Origin: Mycobacterium sp. PO1
GTDB lineage: Bacteria > Actinomycetota > Actinomycetes > Mycobacteriales > Mycobacteriaceae
DNA: 33,527 nt
Assembly: GCF_017312405.1 (NCBI RefSeq)
Contig: NZ_BLTG01000041.1
Coordinates: 1-33,527 of the forward strand
Direction of reading: 5' to 3'
Part shown: piece after piece, positions 10,317 through 18,776 of the stretch
Layout: each line of letters begins with the position of its first letter
Position numbering within the stretch: the stretch's first letter is position 1
Notes under the pieces: model-generated
Databases searched by the model: none
Seen by the model: only the letters and a program-made list of their open reading frames with translations
What the model was told of the DNA's origin: nothing
Position numbers and translations under genes: made by a program

Positions 10317-11996
10317 GTGGATTCAGCGTTCACCCCACCGGAGCCCCTGGCCCCAGGCGGCCTGCGCGTCACCGCGTTGGGCGGCATCAACGAGATCGGT
10401 CGCAACATGACCGTTTTCGAGCATCTGGGACGACTGTTGATCGTCGACTGCGGCGTCTTGTTCCCGACGCACGACGAACCGGGCGTCGACCTGATCCTGC
10501 CCGACCTGCGGCACATCGAGCGCCGGCTCGACGAGATCGAGGCGGTCGTCGTCACCCACGCGCACGAAGACCACATCGGTGCGATCCCGTTTCTGCTCAA
10601 GTTGCGCGCCGACATTCCGATCGTCGGATCGAAGTTCACGCTCGCACTGGTGTCGGCAAAGTGCCGCGAGCACCGGATCAAGCCCGTCCTGGTCGAAGTC
10701 TCCGAAGGGCAGCGCTCCGAGCACGGCGTGTTCGAATGCCAGTACTTCGCCGTCAACCACTCCATCCCCGGCTGCCTCGCCATCGCGATCCACACCGGTG
10801 CCGGAACGGTGCTGCACACCGGGGACATCAAGCTCGACCAGATGCCACTGGACGGCAGACCCACCGACCTGCCCGGGATGTCGCGGCTGGGTGACGCCGG
10901 CGTGGACCTGTTCCTGTGTGACTCCACGAACGCCGACATCCCGGGTGTCGGACCGTCGGAAAGTGAGATCGGCCCGGCGCTGCACCGGTTGATCCGCGGC
11001 GCCGAGGGCCGCGTCATCGTCGCGTGCTTCGCTTCCAACGTCTACCGGGTGCAGCAGATCATCGATGCTGCCGTGGCACTGGGACGGCGCGTGTCGTTCG
11101 TCGGACGTTCGATGGTGCGCAACATGGGCATCGCCCGGGAGCTGGGTTATCTCGACGTCGCCGACGAGGATGTGCTCGACATCGCCGCCGCTGAGATGAT
11201 GCCGGCCGACCGTGTCGTGCTGATCACCACCGGCACCCAGGGCGAGCCGATGGCCGCCCTGTCACGAATGTCGCGCGGTGAGCACCGCAGCATCACGCTG
11301 ACGGACGGTGACCTGATCATCCTGTCCTCGTCGCTGATCCCGGGCAACGAGGAAGCCGTGTACGGCGTGATCGATTCACTGGCCAAGATCGGCGCCCGCG
11401 TCGTCACCAACCAGCAGGCGCGCGTCCACGTCTCCGGGCACGCCTACGCCGGCGAGTTGGCGTTCCTCTACAACGGCGTGCGGCCGCGCAACGTCATGCC
11501 CGTGCACGGGACCTGGCGGATGCTGCGGGCCAACGCCGCGCTGGCCGCGCGCACCGGCGTGCCGCACGACAACATCGTCGTCGCCGAGAACGGTGTCAGC
11601 GTGGACCTGGTGGCCGGACGCGCGACCATCGCCGGCGCGGTGTCGGTGGGCAAGATGTTCGTCGACGGCTTGATCACCGGCGATGTCGGGGATGCCACAC
11701 TGGGGGAGCGGCTCATCCTGTCCTCGGGTTTCGTCGCGGTCACCGTGGTCGTCCGGCGCGGCACGGGGAAGGCCGCGGCGCCCGCGCACCTGCATTCTCG
11801 CGGCTTCTCGGAGGACCCCAAGGCACTCGAGGCGGTAGCTCGCAAGGTCGAGGCCGAGCTGGAGAACCTTGCCTCGCAGAACATCACCGACCCGACCAGG
11901 ATCGCTCAGGCGGTTCGCCGGACGGTCGGCAAGTGGGTGGGGGAGACCTACCGCAGACAGCCGATGATCGTGCCGACCGTGATCGAGATCGGCTGA
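10317..11996 (+). CDS. rnj: ribonuclease J
   Basis: Metallo-beta-lactamase/beta-CASP ribonuclease with 5'-exonuclease and endonuclease activity in rRNA maturation and mRNA decay. 559 residues from GTG 10317; the M. tuberculosis homologue Rv2752c has 558. The zinc motif HAHEDH is at residues 81-86 and the downstream ligands include the NHS and HTGDIK segments. The beta-CASP part carries SGHAYAGE and PVHGTWRML, and the RNase J C-terminal domain follows. The start is 10 bp after dapA, implying co-transcription. The gene converges on the response regulator with a 10-bp gap. Confidence 0.97.
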   Translation: MDSAFTPPEPLAPGGLRVTALGGINEIGRNMTVFEHLGRLLIVDCGVLFPTHDEPGVDLILPDLRHIERRLDEIEAVVVTHAHEDHIGAIPFLLKLRADIPIVGSKFTLALVSAKCREHRIKPVLVEVSEGQRSEHGVFECQYFAVNHSIPGCLAIAIHTGAGTVLHTGDIKLDQMPLDGRPTDLPGMSRLGDAGVDLFLCDSTNADIPGVGPSESEIGPALHRLIRGAEGRVIVACFASNVYRVQQIIDAAVALGRRVSFVGRSMVRNMGIARELGYLDVADEDVLDIAAAEMMPADRVVLITTGTQGEPMAALSRMSRGEHRSITLTDGDLIILSSSLIPGNEEAVYGVIDSLAKIGARVVTNQQARVHVSGHAYAGELAFLYNGVRPRNVMPVHGTWRMLRANAALAARTGVPHDNIVVAENGVSVDLVAGRATIAGAVSVGKMFVDGLITGDVGDATLGERLILSSGFVAVTVVVRRGTGKAAAPAHLHSRGFSEDPKALEAVARKVEAELENLASQNITDPTRIAQAVRRTVGKWVGETYRRQPMIVPTVIEIG

Positions 11997-12006
11997 CCGA
12001 GCTGGT

Positions 12007-12804
12007 TCAGCGGGCGGGTTGGTCGAGCCGGTAGCCCAGACCGCGCACCGAGACGAACCGGCGGGCACCTAGTTTGCTGCGCAGATATCGGACGTACACG
12101 TCGACGACGTTGGAACTCGCGGCATGCTCGTGTCCCCACACCGTGCTCAGCAGGTGTTGGCGGGACAGCACCTCGCCGGGGTGGCGGAGGAACTTCGCGG
12201 CCAGCGCGCATTCACGGGCCGACAGGTCGACGAAGTAGTCACCGACATGGGCGCGACGTGCGGTCAGATCGAGCCGCAGATCGCCGTGGGTCAGCTGGGT
12301 CGGCTCGGGGGTCCGTCCGGCCGGCGACAGCCACCTTCGCACTTTGGCGAGCAGTTCTTCGAAGCGGAACGGGGTGCACAGGTAGTCGTCGGCCTGTCCC
12401 TCCATTCCGACGACGGCCCCGGTGGCGCTGCCGCGCGGTCGCAGCATCAGGGCGGGCAATTCGACGCCCTGGGCGCGCAGACGCCGCACCACCTCGATGC
12501 CGTCGAGACGGGGCAGGTCGATGTCGATGACCAGTAGATCGGCCTGGCCGCTTCGCGCCGCAGACAGTGCCGCGGCGCCGTCGGCGACCACCCGCACCGC
12601 GAAGCCATGGGCAGTGAGTCCGCGCGCCACCAGCGAGGCGATACGCGGCTCGTCGTCGGCGACGAGCACGGTCGCGGTCTGCGCGACGCGGCGACGGATC
12701 TGACCGTCGGACCGCCGGTCGGCGACTCCGTGAATCGCCGCGGGTTGTCGCTTTCGCGCGATCAACACCGACGCGTTCTCTGCCCTCGTCGTGGTCATCG
12801 TCAT
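12007..12804 (-). CDS. orphan OmpR/PhoB-type response regulator with atypical receiver
   Basis: 265 residues from ATG 12804, preceded by AGAAGG at about 10 nt. An uncommon basic N-terminal extension of about 42 residues precedes the receiver (about 44-160). The acidic pocket (ADDEP, Asp50-Asp51) and the phosphoacceptor position Asp94 in VIDIDLP are present. The switch Thr/Ser is replaced by Arg122 (ALMLRPRG) and the invariant Lys by Thr144 (YLCTPF). A winged-helix DNA-binding domain follows (about 172-262), with the conserved LSARECALAAKFLRHPGEV start and the VDVYVRYLRSKL recognition helix. No histidine kinase is nearby. It is probably a transcription factor that is not controlled by ordinary phosphorylation, or only weakly so. 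Confidence 0.88.
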   Translation of the reverse strand: MTMTTTRAENASVLIARKRQPAAIHGVADRRSDGQIRRRVAQTATVLVADDEPRIASLVARGLTAHGFAVRVVADGAAALSAARSGQADLLVIDIDLPRLDGIEVVRRLRAQGVELPALMLRPRGSATGAVVGMEGQADDYLCTPFRFEELLAKVRRWLSPAGRTPEPTQLTHGDLRLDLTARRAHVGDYFVDLSARECALAAKFLRHPGEVLSRQHLLSTVWGHEHAASSNVVDVYVRYLRSKLGARRFVSVRGLGYRLDQPAR

Positions 12805-12919
12805 GGCAAGCTGCCTTCTGCGGGTGGTCGTCTGCCACCGTTGCCGGTGGGGTACCCACTCGTCGCCGAAAGTGTGCACGCCCCTGATCGGCGCGCCACC
12901 TCATCGGCGCACCACCTCG

Positions 12920-13789
12920 TCAGCGCTCCGCCAGCGCCGTCCACTCGAGCTGTGACGCGGACAGCGTGCGGCCGGTGGGACGGATGTAGGTGTCGCGGAA
13001 GTAGCTCGGACCAGCCTGCTCGACGAGACGCCAGCCGTACTCGTCGAGCAGTTCTCCGACGTCTTCGCGGACCAGGCCCGACTGCCACACCTGCCGTCGT
13101 TGCCGGAATCGGCGATAGAGCGCCTCGGCTCCATGCAGGTCGGTGCCGTCGACGAAGTCTTGTCGGATGTAGGTGAAGACGAGCCGGCTTCCCGGTGCGG
13201 CGTCTCTGAGCTGGTCGAGAGTGCTGCGCACGGCCTCAGGGCGCAGGTACTGGGTGACGCCCTCCCAGATGAAGAACGTGCGATCGCCGTGCCGGAAGCC
13301 CGCTGCCTGCAGCGCCGGCATCAACGGTTCCGTCTCGAAATCCAGCGGGACGAGCCGCACCGATGGGGGTGTGGCGCCGAGCACTCGCTGTAATACCGCT
13401 GCTTTGCGCTCGGTGTTGACGTGCTGGTCGACCTCGAACACCGGCATGTCGCTGTGGCGGGCGATCCGGCAGGCCCGGGTGTCCAGTCCGGCGCCCAGCA
13501 CGACGACGGTGTCGACGTCGTTGAGCGGATCTGACAACCGTTCGTCGATGTAGCGCTTGCGGCAGGCGATGCTGGCCCACAGTCCGGGACCCGATCGCTC
13601 CGACGCCGCGGCGAGAGCTCGGCGCACCGCGCCTGTCCGTGCCGACCGGACCAGCCAACGCCACCGCGCGGGCAGGAACGACTCGGCCAGATCGTCGTCG
13701 ACGAGGCGTCTGCCCGGTGACTCGTTGTGCTCGATCGCCGCCAGCACCATGGGGCCGAGTGCGGTCTGGGCCGCGGGGTTGCCGGACAC
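12920..13789 (-). CDS. SAM-dependent methyltransferase, TIGR00027/LCMT type (Rv2751-like)
   Basis: 289 residues from GTG 13789, 8 nt after the SDR stop; an ATT at 13798 in the same frame is the alternative. The SAM-binding signature VVVLGAGLDTRA is at residues 95-106, with the acidic strand end FEVD at 118-121. An aromatic-rich WEGVTQYL segment follows, typical of the large mycobacterial family related to leucine carboxyl methyltransferases. The substrate is unknown. It is the last gene of a minus-strand operon (monooxygenase-like, SDR, methyltransferase) whose order corresponds to Rv2749-Rv2750-Rv2751. The open frame continues upstream into the SDR gene in another frame, but that part has no family similarity. 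Confidence 0.87.
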   Translation of the reverse strand: MSGNPAAQTALGPMVLAAIEHNESPGRRLVDDDLAESFLPARWRWLVRSARTGAVRRALAAASERSGPGLWASIACRKRYIDERLSDPLNDVDTVVVLGAGLDTRACRIARHSDMPVFEVDQHVNTERKAAVLQRVLGATPPSVRLVPLDFETEPLMPALQAAGFRHGDRTFFIWEGVTQYLRPEAVRSTLDQLRDAAPGSRLVFTYIRQDFVDGTDLHGAEALYRRFRQRRQVWQSGLVREDVGELLDEYGWRLVEQAGPSYFRDTYIRPTGRTLSASQLEWTALAER

Positions 13790-13797
13790 TGTGGCAA

Positions 13798-14616
13798 TCA
13801 GCGCTTGTTGACGTAGCCGGCGTCGACCGGCAGCGTCACGCCGGTGACGTAGCGGGCCGCGTCGGACACCAGCCAGAACGCCGCGTTGGCGATGTCTTCG
13901 GGTTCCAGCGCCTGCACCGGAAGTGCGTTGCCCATGTCCGGCCCGCCCTGGCTCTCCTGAGCGATGCCGTCCAGCCAGGACCGGGTGAACTCGTTGTCGA
14001 TCATCGGCGTGTTCACGCCGGCCGGGTGTACCGAGTTGACCCGGATGCTGTACTGCGCAAGGAAGTTCGCATACACCCGCATGATGCCCACGATGCCGTG
14101 CTTGGCCGCGGCGTAGCCCACCGAGCCGCCGACCGGCGACCCCAGGCCGACGAGTCCTGCGACCGAACTGGTGAGCACGATGGATCCGCCGTTGCCGAAC
14201 TTGATCATCGGCTTCATCGCCACGTCGATGGTGTGATAGACGCCGGTCAGATTGACGTCGATGACGTCCTGCCAGGCCTCCGCGGCCGCCATGGGTGCGA
14301 TGCCGGCGTTGGCGATCACGATGTCGAGCCGATCGCCCAGGGCTTCGGTCCCGGAGCGAACCGCGGCCTTGACGGCGTCGCGGTCGCGCACGTCGGCCTG
14401 ACAAGCCACGATCCGCGCACCCGTCTCCTCGACGAGCTTGACGGTGGCATCCATGTCCTCAGGCGTGGCCAGCGGGTAGGGCACGGACGCGATCTGCTCG
14501 CACAGGTCCAGGGCGATGATGTCGGCGCCTGCGGCCGCGAGCTTGACCGCGTGGGCCCGGCCCTGACCGCGAGCGGCGCCGGTGATGAATGCGACCTTGC
14601 CGGTGAGCTCGCCCAT
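13798..14616 (-). CDS. mycofactocin-type short-chain dehydrogenase (Rv2750-like)
   Basis: 272 residues. The NAD-binding TGAARGQGR (12-20), IANAG (101-105), catalytic Ser150, Tyr168 and Lys172 (YAAAK) are all intact. The opening [19 protein letters not shown] and the extended [15 protein letters not shown] loop after strand 2 are hallmarks of the mycofactocin-coupled SDR subfamily. There the insert traps NAD so that the redox cofactor mycofactocin serves as electron acceptor. The natural alcohol or ketone is unknown. It starts 11 nt after the stop of the upstream monooxygenase-like gene and is followed closely by the methyltransferase. No mycofactocin biosynthesis genes are in this window. Confidence 0.9.
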   Translation of the reverse strand: MGELTGKVAFITGAARGQGRAHAVKLAAAGADIIALDLCEQIASVPYPLATPEDMDATVKLVEETGARIVACQADVRDRDAVKAAVRSGTEALGDRLDIVIANAGIAPMAAAEAWQDVIDVNLTGVYHTIDVAMKPMIKFGNGGSIVLTSSVAGLVGLGSPVGGSVGYAAAKHGIVGIMRVYANFLAQYSIRVNSVHPAGVNTPMIDNEFTRSWLDGIAQESQGGPDMGNALPVQALEPEDIANAAFWLVSDAARYVTGVTLPVDAGYVNKR

Positions 14617-14627
14617 GCTGGGAAAGA

Positions 14628-14942
14628 CTACGGGCGCAGTTGGCCCTTGGCGGGATCACCCGCGACGACCGGCTGCAGCATCTTGATGTCGGGCGCGCCG
14701 TCGAGCAGTTCGCCGATGGTCCCGAACAGCGTGGCGACGGCCGGCGCCTTGCTGTGCTCGCCGAGAGCGTCGGCGTCCGCCCACTGTTCGACGAAGACGA
14801 AGGTTCCGTCGGCTTCATGCAGCGAATACAGCTGGCACCCGGGCTCGTCATGCACCGCTTCGACCGCCTGCTGACATGCCTGCCGGACCTTGTCCACGGA
14901 ATCGGACTTGGCGGTCATGGTGGCGACGACAACGACAGGCAT
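14628..14942 (-). CDS. antibiotic biosynthesis monooxygenase (ABM) domain protein (Rv2749-like)
   Basis: 104 residues from ATG 14942, with GAGGAG just upstream. The single dimeric alpha-beta ABM/YgiN-type domain is seen in [45 protein letters not shown] and the His63-containing EHSKAPA. Proteins of this fold act as cofactor-free monooxygenases or quinol-modifying enzymes; the reaction here is unknown. It is the first gene of the operon with the mycofactocin-type SDR and methyltransferase, and lies 24 nt downstream of a perfect inverted repeat that may be an operator. Confidence 0.85.
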   Translation of the reverse strand: MPVVVVATMTAKSDSVDKVRQACQQAVEAVHDEPGCQLYSLHEADGTFVFVEQWADADALGEHSKAPAVATLFGTIGELLDGAPDIKMLQPVVAGDPAKGQLRP

Positions 14943-14966
14943 GGGGACTCCTCGCTGAGCATGTGC

Positions 14967-14980
14967 TGGACAGTTGTCCA
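14967..14980. promoter_or_regulatory. perfect palindrome TGGACA-GT-TGTCCA, candidate operator
   Basis: A 6-bp inverted repeat with a 2-bp spacer lies in the 139-bp divergent region between the ABM-SDR-methyltransferase operon and ftsK, 24 nt upstream of the ABM start. Size and position fit a dimeric regulator such as a TetR-family repressor. The regulator is not encoded nearby and is unknown. Confidence 0.45.
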
Positions 14981-15068
14981 CTTTATTACGCGATCGACGG
15001 ACCGCGGCGAGGGATCGAAACCAATCTGTTACCAGTGTGGCAGATGGTGCATGTGAGGTCCTTGCGAC

Positions 15069-15081
15069 TAGGCTTGCACCC
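15069..15081 (+). promoter_or_regulatory. leaderless-type -10 box of ftsK
   Basis: TAGGCT at 15069-15074 is followed by 7 nt and the ATG at 15082. The box is identical in sequence to that of thyX. Confidence 0.5.
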
Positions 15082-17619
15082 ATGGCTAGTAAGACCGCGG
15101 CTCGCTCTTCTGCCCGTCCGAGCAGGTCAAAGGCCGGTTCGCGGGGCGGGTCGCGGCCCGCGCGTCCGGCCGCGCAGCGCCGCAAGCCGGCGCCGCGCGA
15201 CCCGTCGATCGTCTCGTCAGCGGGCACCGCGGTGGGCCGCGGCGTCCGCGCCGGCTGGCTCATGCTCGCCAAGGGCGCCGGCAGCACCGCCCGCTCGGTC
15301 GGCCGTGCCCGCGAGCTCGAACCCGGCCACCGGCGCGACGGCATCGCGCTGGCGCTGCTCGGCCTGGCAGTGGTCGTGGCGGCCGGATCGTGGTTCGACG
15401 CCGCGCGCCCGGTCGGTGCGTGGCTCGACACTGTCGTGCGCGTGCTGGTCGGCGACGCGGTCGTCCTGGTCCCGATCGCGCTGGCCGTCCTCGGAGTCAC
15501 GCTGATGCGCTCCGAACCCGATCCAGAAGCCCGCCCCCGGCTGATCCTGGGTACCGCGATGATCATCGTGCCCGCTCTGGGCCTGTGGCACCTGTGGTCG
15601 GGTTCGCCGTCGGATCCCGCGGCACGGCAACACGCCGGCGGCTTCGTCGGATTCGCGATCGGCGGCCCGCTCGCCGACGGGCTCACGGCGTGGATCGCCG
15701 CCCCGCTGCTGTTCATCGGCGTGTTGTTCGGGGTGCTGCTGGTGACCGGTACGACCATCCGGGAGGTCCCGGCCACCGTGCGGGCGATGTTCTCCACCCG
15801 GCTCGGCGACGACTACGACTACGATGACGACGAGTACGACGACCAGGATGCCGCCGACGGCAGCGCACCCCAGGATTTCTCCGACGGTTACTACGACGAC
15901 CCGGCCGCATACGGCATCGACGAAGACCAGGCCTGGCCTTCGCCCACCCAGACCACCGAGGTGCTGCCGAAGCCGGGTGGCTCGCCGTTGGACAACTACC
16001 CGGTCGACCCCGACATCGCGGATGCGCCGACCACTCCTGAGCCGGCCGCCCGTGCGCGCAAGAAGCCGCGCAAGGAGGCGAAGCTGTCCCTGGACCGCGT
16101 CGTCGAAGGTCCCTACACGCTGCCGTCGCTCGACCTGCTCGTGGCCGGAGACCCGCCCAAGCGGCGCAGCGCCGCCAACGAGCAGATGGAGAACTCGATC
16201 ACCTCGGTGCTGCGGCAGTTCAAGGTCGACGCCGCGGTGACCGGCTGCACGCGTGGCCCCACGGTCACGCGCTACGAGGTGGAGTTGGGCCCGGGCGTCA
16301 AGGTCGAGAAGATCACCGCGCTGCACCGCAACATCGCCTATGCGGTGGCCACCGAGAGTGTCCGCATGCTGGCGCCGATCCCGGGCAAGTCGGCGGTCGG
16401 CATCGAGGTCCCCAACACCGACCGCGAAATGGTGCGGCTGGCCGATGTGCTGACCGATCCGGCCACCCGCTCCGATCACCATCCGCTCGTCATCGGGTTG
16501 GGCAAAGACATTGAGGGCGAGATGATCTCGGCCAACCTGGCCAAGATGCCGCACCTGCTGGTAGCCGGCTCCACCGGCTCGGGCAAGTCCAGCTTCGTCA
16601 ACTCGATGCTGGTCTCGCTGCTCGCCCGCGCCACTCCGGAGGAGGTCAGGATGATCCTGATCGACCCGAAGATGGTGGAACTCACGCCCTACGAGGGCAT
16701 TCCGCATCTGATCACGCCCATCATCACCGAACCGAAGAAGGCCGCCGCCGCGTTGGCATGGCTGGTCGAGGAGATGGAGCAGCGCTACCAGGACATGCAG
16801 GCCTCCCGGGTGCGCCACATCGACGTCTTCAACGACAAGGTGCGCTCCGGTGAGATCACCGCACCACTGGGGTCACAGCGCGAGTACAAGCCCTACCCGT
16901 ACATCGTCGCCATCGTCGACGAGCTCGCCGACCTGATGATGACCGCGCCGCGCGACGTGGAGGACGCCATCGTGCGCATCACCCAGAAGGCGCGCGCCGC
17001 GGGGATTCACCTCGTATTGGCCACCCAGCGACCGTCCGTCGACGTGGTCACCGGCCTGATCAAGACCAACGTGCCGTCAAGGCTGGCGTTCGCCACCTCG
17101 TCGCTGACCGACAGCCGGGTCATCCTGGATCAGCAAGGCGCCGAGAAGTTGATCGGCATGGGCGACGGCCTGTTCCTGCCGATGGGCGCCAACAAGCCGA
17201 TCCGCCTGCAGGGCGCGTTCATCACCGACGAGGAGATCCACGCGGTCGTCTCGGCGACCAAAGAGCAGGCCGAACCCGAGTACACCGAAGGTGTCACCGC
17301 GGTGAAGGCCGGCGAGCGCAAGGACGTCGATCCCGACATCGGCGACGACATGGATGTCTTCCTGCAGGCGGTCGAGCTGGTGGTGTCGTCGCAGTTCGGT
17401 TCGACCTCGATGCTGCAGCGCAAGCTGCGGGTGGGCTTCGCCAAGGCGGGCCGGTTGATGGACCTGATGGAGACCCGCGGCATCGTGGGTCCCTCGGAGG
17501 GGTCGAAGGCGCGCGAGGTACTCGTCAAACCCGACGAACTCGCCGGCACGCTCGCCCTGATCCGCGGCGGCAGCGATGCTTCCGGCGCGGACACCGCGGA
17601 CGAGGCGGACGACTTCTAG
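15082..17619 (+). CDS. ftsK: DNA translocase FtsK
   Basis: Septal DNA pump that clears chromosomes from the closing division septum and activates dimer resolution. 845 residues from ATG 15082. A basic, Arg/Ser-rich N-terminal tail (1-80) precedes about four or five membrane helices (88-104, 117-142, 154-172, 187-223). A highly acidic linker with an Asp/Tyr run at about 242-260 follows. The RecA-like motor has Walker A GSTGSGKSS at 496-504 and Walker B IVDELADL with Asp613-Glu614. A C-terminal winged gamma domain (about 770-835) binds the translocation-directing sequences. A further in-frame start exists upstream, but the promoter box and family alignment favour 15082. Its stop shares CTAG with the convergent argA. 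Confidence 0.97.
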   Translation: MASKTAARSSARPSRSKAGSRGGSRPARPAAQRRKPAPRDPSIVSSAGTAVGRGVRAGWLMLAKGAGSTARSVGRARELEPGHRRDGIALALLGLAVVVAAGSWFDAARPVGAWLDTVVRVLVGDAVVLVPIALAVLGVTLMRSEPDPEARPRLILGTAMIIVPALGLWHLWSGSPSDPAARQHAGGFVGFAIGGPLADGLTAWIAAPLLFIGVLFGVLLVTGTTIREVPATVRAMFSTRLGDDYDYDDDEYDDQDAADGSAPQDFSDGYYDDPAAYGIDEDQAWPSPTQTTEVLPKPGGSPLDNYPVDPDIADAPTTPEPAARARKKPRKEAKLSLDRVVEGPYTLPSLDLLVAGDPPKRRSAANEQMENSITSVLRQFKVDAAVTGCTRGPTVTRYEVELGPGVKVEKITALHRNIAYAVATESVRMLAPIPGKSAVGIEVPNTDREMVRLADVLTDPATRSDHHPLVIGLGKDIEGEMISANLAKMPHLLVAGSTGSGKSSFVNSMLVSLLARATPEEVRMILIDPKMVELTPYEGIPHLITPIITEPKKAAAALAWLVEEMEQRYQDMQASRVRHIDVFNDKVRSGEITAPLGSQREYKPYPYIVAIVDELADLMMTAPRDVEDAIVRITQKARAAGIHLVLATQRPSVDVVTGLIKTNVPSRLAFATSSLTDSRVILDQQGAEKLIGMGDGLFLPMGANKPIRLQGAFITDEEIHAVVSATKEQAEPEYTEGVTAVKAGERKDVDPDIGDDMDVFLQAVELVVSSQFGSTSMLQRKLRVGFAKAGRLMDLMETRGIVGPSEGSKAREVLVKPDELAGTLALIRGGSDASGADTADEADDF

Positions 17620-18137
17620 AGGGTCAGCAGCATCCGCGTGTTGCCCAGGATGTTGGGCTTGACGAACGACAGATCCAGGAATTCGGCCACGCCGGTGTCA
17701 TAGGACCGGCACATCTCCTCGTACACCTCGGCGGTGACCGGCGTGCCGTCGATCTCGGCGAACCCGTGACGGCTGAAGAACTCGGTCTCGAAGGTGAGCA
17801 CGAAGATCCGCTGCAGGTGCAACTCCTTGGCGACCGCGAGCAGTTGCGCTACCAGCGCGTGCCCGACTCCCTGGCCCCGCACCTTGGGATGCACGGCCAC
17901 GGTGCGTACCTCGCCCAGATCCGACCACAGCACGTGCAGCGCGCCGCAGCCGATCAGTTCGCCGTGCAGCTCGGCGACCCAGAACTCCTGGACCGACTCG
18001 TACAGCGTCACCAGGTTCTTCTCCAGCAGGATCTTCCCGGCGTAGATGTCGACGAGTGCCTTGATGGCGGGGACGTCGGTCGTGCGTGCCCGCCGCACGA
18101 CGAGCTGACCGTCGGACTCGGCGGGTGCTGCGCTCAC
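17616..18137 (-). CDS. argA: short-form N-acetylglutamate synthase (GNAT)
   Basis: First step of arginine biosynthesis: acetyl-CoA dependent acetylation of glutamate or glutamine. 173 residues from GTG 18137; M. tuberculosis Rv2747 has 174. It is a single GNAT domain: motif A VRTVAVHPKVRGQGVGHAL with the Q/R-x-x-G-x-G pyrophosphate loop (RGQGVG), and the conserved YAGKILLEKNLVTLYE and ETEFFSRHGF segments. It lacks the amino acid kinase domain of classical NAGS, as usual in mycobacteria. TACTCT at 18145-18150 on the minus strand lies 7 nt before the GTG. It converges with ftsK (shared CTAG) and diverges from pgsA3. Confidence 0.94.
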   Translation of the reverse strand: MSAAPAESDGQLVVRRARTTDVPAIKALVDIYAGKILLEKNLVTLYESVQEFWVAELHGELIGCGALHVLWSDLGEVRTVAVHPKVRGQGVGHALVAQLLAVAKELHLQRIFVLTFETEFFSRHGFAEIDGTPVTAEVYEEMCRSYDTGVAEFLDLSFVKPNILGNTRMLLTL

Positions 18138-18144
18138 ACACCGA

Positions 18145-18179
18145 AGAGTATCGGTTGGGGCAACCAGTATTCTGTGGCA
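18145..18179. promoter_or_regulatory. paired divergent leaderless-type promoters argA/pgsA3
   Basis: Only 42 bp separate the two start codons. On the minus strand TACTCT (18145-18150) is 7 nt before the argA GTG. On the plus strand TATTCT (18168-18173) is 6 nt before the pgsA3 GTG. The two -10 boxes are 17 bp apart back to back, so polymerases on both promoters would compete for the same DNA. Confidence 0.5.
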
Positions 18180-18776
18180 GTGCCGGGCCAACCACACACC
18201 GATCCGGTGGTTCCACGTGTGCGCGTGGCCAATCTGGCCAACGTGCTCACCGGCATCAGGATGGTGCTGGTTCCGGTTTTCCTGGTGGCGTTGTTCGTCG
18301 CGGACGGTCATGAAACGTTCTGGCGGATAGTGGCATTCGTCGTTTTCGCGGTGGCGGTCATCACCGACCGGTTCGACGGCGCGCTGGCCCGCAGCTACGG
18401 CATGGTGACGGAATTCGGCACCTTGGCCGATCCGATCGCCGACAAGGCGCTGATCGGTGCGGCGCTGATCGGACTCTCGGTGCTCGGCGACCTGCCGTGG
18501 TGGGTGACCGCAGTGATCCTGGCCAGGGAGCTGGCGGTGACGGTGCTGCGGTTCGTGGTGCTGCGCCGGGGCGTCATCCCCGCGAGCCGGGGAGGCAAGT
18601 TGAAGACGCTGGTCCAGGCCGTGGCGATCGGCCTGTTCGTGCTGCCGCTGTCCGGGGGGTGGCTGGTGGTGGGATGGGTGGTCATGTCCGCGGCGGTGGT
18701 GCTGACGGTGCTCACCGGCCTGGACTATTTCGTGTCGGCGGTCAGGGACTGGCGTGGACGACCCGCTGGTCACTGA
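18180..18776 (+). CDS. pgsA3: CDP-alcohol phosphatidyltransferase (PgsA3-like)
   Basis: Integral membrane enzyme, 198 residues from GTG 18180, of the CDP-diacylglycerol-glycerol-3-phosphate phosphatidyltransferase type. The full active-site signature DGx2ARx8Gx3Dx3D is intact: Asp66-Gly67, Ala70-Arg71, Gly80, Asp84, Asp88 (with Asp63 before it). Hydrophobic helices flank it at about 27-42, 48-62, 90-115, 140-158 and 160-180. Annotated PgsA3 in M. tuberculosis is assigned to phosphatidylglycerophosphate or related lipid synthesis, with the exact substrate less certain. A codon at 18174 (GTG) is an alternative start. The 3' end overlaps the next gene by 23 nt. Confidence 0.9.
   Translation: MPGQPHTDPVVPRVRVANLANVLTGIRMVLVPVFLVALFVADGHETFWRIVAFVVFAVAVITDRFDGALARSYGMVTEFGTLADPIADKALIGAALIGLSVLGDLPWWVTAVILARELAVTVLRFVVLRRGVIPASRGGKLKTLVQAVAIGLFVLPLSGGWLVVGWVVMSAAVVLTVLTGLDYFVSAVRDWRGRPAGH

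Noticed and set aside
12920..14404. Single 494-codon gene covering the methyltransferase and part of the SDR
   Set aside because: The N-terminal 200 codons are an out-of-frame translation of the SDR; the conserved methyltransferase begins near the GTG at 13789.
15217..16818. 533-codon open frame antisense to ftsK
   Set aside because: It mirrors the codon structure of ftsK in a GC-rich genome, shows no recognisable domain and is rich in Arg, Gly, His and Gln, as expected for shadow frames.
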